A stretch of 64,000 bases of DNA from contig NZ_CP120683.1 of NCBI RefSeq assembly GCF_030506325.1, positions 3,919,001 through 3,983,000 of the forward strand. The letters are read 5' to 3'. Shown here in pieces: positions 63,224-64,000 of this stretch (the stretch's first letter is position 1; each line of letters begins with the position of its first letter). The notes under the pieces are model-generated. The model worked only from the letters and a program-made list of their open reading frames with translations. It ran no database searches and was not told the origin of the DNA. Position numbers and translations under genes: made by a program. Source of the DNA: Tunicatimonas pelagia (lineage in GTDB: Bacteria > Bacteroidota > Bacteroidia > Cytophagales > Cyclobacteriaceae).

Positions 63224-64000
63224 TTAACCTTTCGCCTTCATTTCTTCTTTTGCTTTTTTTACAAACTCGATAGAAACACTTGCGGCATCTGCTATCTGCT
63301 GTTCAGTCAGATTGGGAAGGTTTAAGAAATTTTCTACAATCGTTTTAATTGCTGCTTCTTTGGTATTTCTCTCTTTCTCAACTGCTTTTTCAACCGCCAT
63401 TTCAATCTCTATTTTGATGCTTAAAGCCTGACTTGCTCTATCCGATAGTACCTCGCCAAACCGCTGATACTCTCTCCGTTCTTCATCTTCCATATTCGCG
63501 ACTTTCAAGACCTCGTTGGCCTCTTTTAAACCTTTAGCCGTAAACCCCTTTTTTATTTCACTATTTTTCAAAAAATAAATCCATTCGTCAAGTGTATCCT
63601 TTGCCGTATCGTCAAAGTTGTTCACCTTAATCAAATAAATTTCTGGATATAAGTCCTTAATCTTTTCTTTTTTAAACAGCTTCTTTTGGGCATCAGATAG
63701 TTGTAACTCATCATTTTGGTGCAGTCCTGAAAAGGTAGTTGTTCCTTTATAAATGTAATCTTCTCCTCGCCCTAAATCAAAATAAACGATATTTATTGAA
63801 ATCACTTTCCTTACAGAAGTCCATTTATCACCTGTTTTTATGTGTTCTGTAATTGCTTTGGAGATACCGTACAAAATCCTCAAAAAGTAATCAATAGCAT
63901 ATGAATTCTGAATCTCGATAATAATCAATTCGCCCTTCTGGTCTTTGACTAAAATATCAACTCGATTAAATTTATCGGTTTCTGTCTCTTGATTACTTTC
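63224..64000 (-). CDS. Rpn-family PD-(D/E)xK nuclease/transposase, cut by window end
   Basis: The frame enters from the right edge and runs to 63224 (at least 258 residues). At the edge FNRVDILVKDQKGELIIIEI and Q give the D...ExQ active site of the PD-(D/E)xK nuclease family transposase group (Rpn/PDDEXK_2). SYAIDYFLRILYGISKAITE and VISINIVYFDLGRGEDYIYK are family blocks. The C-terminal half is coiled and ends in an LTEQQIADAASVSIEFVKK helix-turn-helix-like tail. Related proteins promote RecA-independent recombination. The true start lies outside. Confidence 0.85.
   Translation of the reverse strand, partial: ESNQETETDKFNRVDILVKDQKGELIIIEIQNSYAIDYFLRILYGISKAITEHIKTGDKWTSVRKVISINIVYFDLGRGEDYIYKGTTTFSGLHQNDELQLSDAQKKLFKKEKIKDLYPEIYLIKVNNFDDTAKDTLDEWIYFLKNSEIKKGFTAKGLKEANEVLKVANMEDEERREYQRFGEVLSDRASQALSIKIEIEMAVEKAVEKERNTKEAAIKTIVENFLNLPNLTEQQIADAASVSIEFVKKAKEEMKAKG

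Overview
The window looks like a chromosomal segment of a Bacteroidota bacterium, most likely a free-living, probably marine Cytophagales relative. The evidence is the set of gene families (SLBB-type exporter, DPP IV, fasciclin lipoprotein, DUF1080 protein, sulfatase and GH78), frequent short lipoprotein signals, moderate GC, and promoter-like sequences of the TTTG / TAnnTTTG type used by this phylum. The name is inference; no rRNA or tRNA gene was seen.

Region 1 (about 0.15-32 kb) is one large exo-/capsular-polysaccharide locus, mostly on the minus strand. Read in the direction of transcription from a good promoter near 32.05 kb it encodes: a Wza-like SLBB export protein, a Wzz-like chain-length protein, a nucleotide-sugar dehydrogenase, a UDP-glucuronate-type 4-epimerase, an ABC exporter (permease and Wzt-like ATPase), a double FkbM methyltransferase, an alpha-1,2-fucosyltransferase, a run of GT2, GT4 and GT61 glycosyltransferases, and two further methyltransferases. 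An ISKra4-type insertion sequence sits inside this run with a perfect 8-bp target duplication and has rewritten the end of one glycosyltransferase. Beyond it lie a three-gene plus-strand block (beta-helix protein, GH105-like hydrolase, GT2) and a second minus-strand group (toroid-fold protein, O-antigen polymerase/ligase-like membrane protein, GT2, GT4, beta-helix lipoprotein). Uronate synthesis together with pectin-type hydrolases suggests an acidic, fucosylated polysaccharide with its own processing enzymes.

Region 2 (32.4-40.9 kb) holds housekeeping or single genes: DNA polymerase I, a DPP IV-like peptidase, thioredoxin, a fasciclin lipoprotein, an XRE regulator and a secreted lipoprotein with betagamma-crystallin-like motifs.

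Region 3 (40.9-51.2 kb) is an accessory island: REP-like palindromes, at least seven type II toxin-antitoxin loci, an IS630 element inserted in a vapC gene, and an IS3 element. Three toxins are visibly broken (nonsense codon, IS insertion, truncation) while their antitoxins are intact. A repeated hairpin-plus-leader module precedes each of the four plus-strand toxin-antitoxin operons, even when the proteins belong to different families; this is the most unusual structure in the window.

Region 4 (51.3-64 kb) has an RND/MMPL exporter, a small carbohydrate-degradation group (sulfatase, GH78 alpha-L-rhamnosidase, DUF1080 protein), a Uma2 nuclease-like protein, a racemase-like protein, a beta-lactamase-fold serine hydrolase, a membrane protein, and an Rpn-type nuclease/transposase gene cut by the window end.
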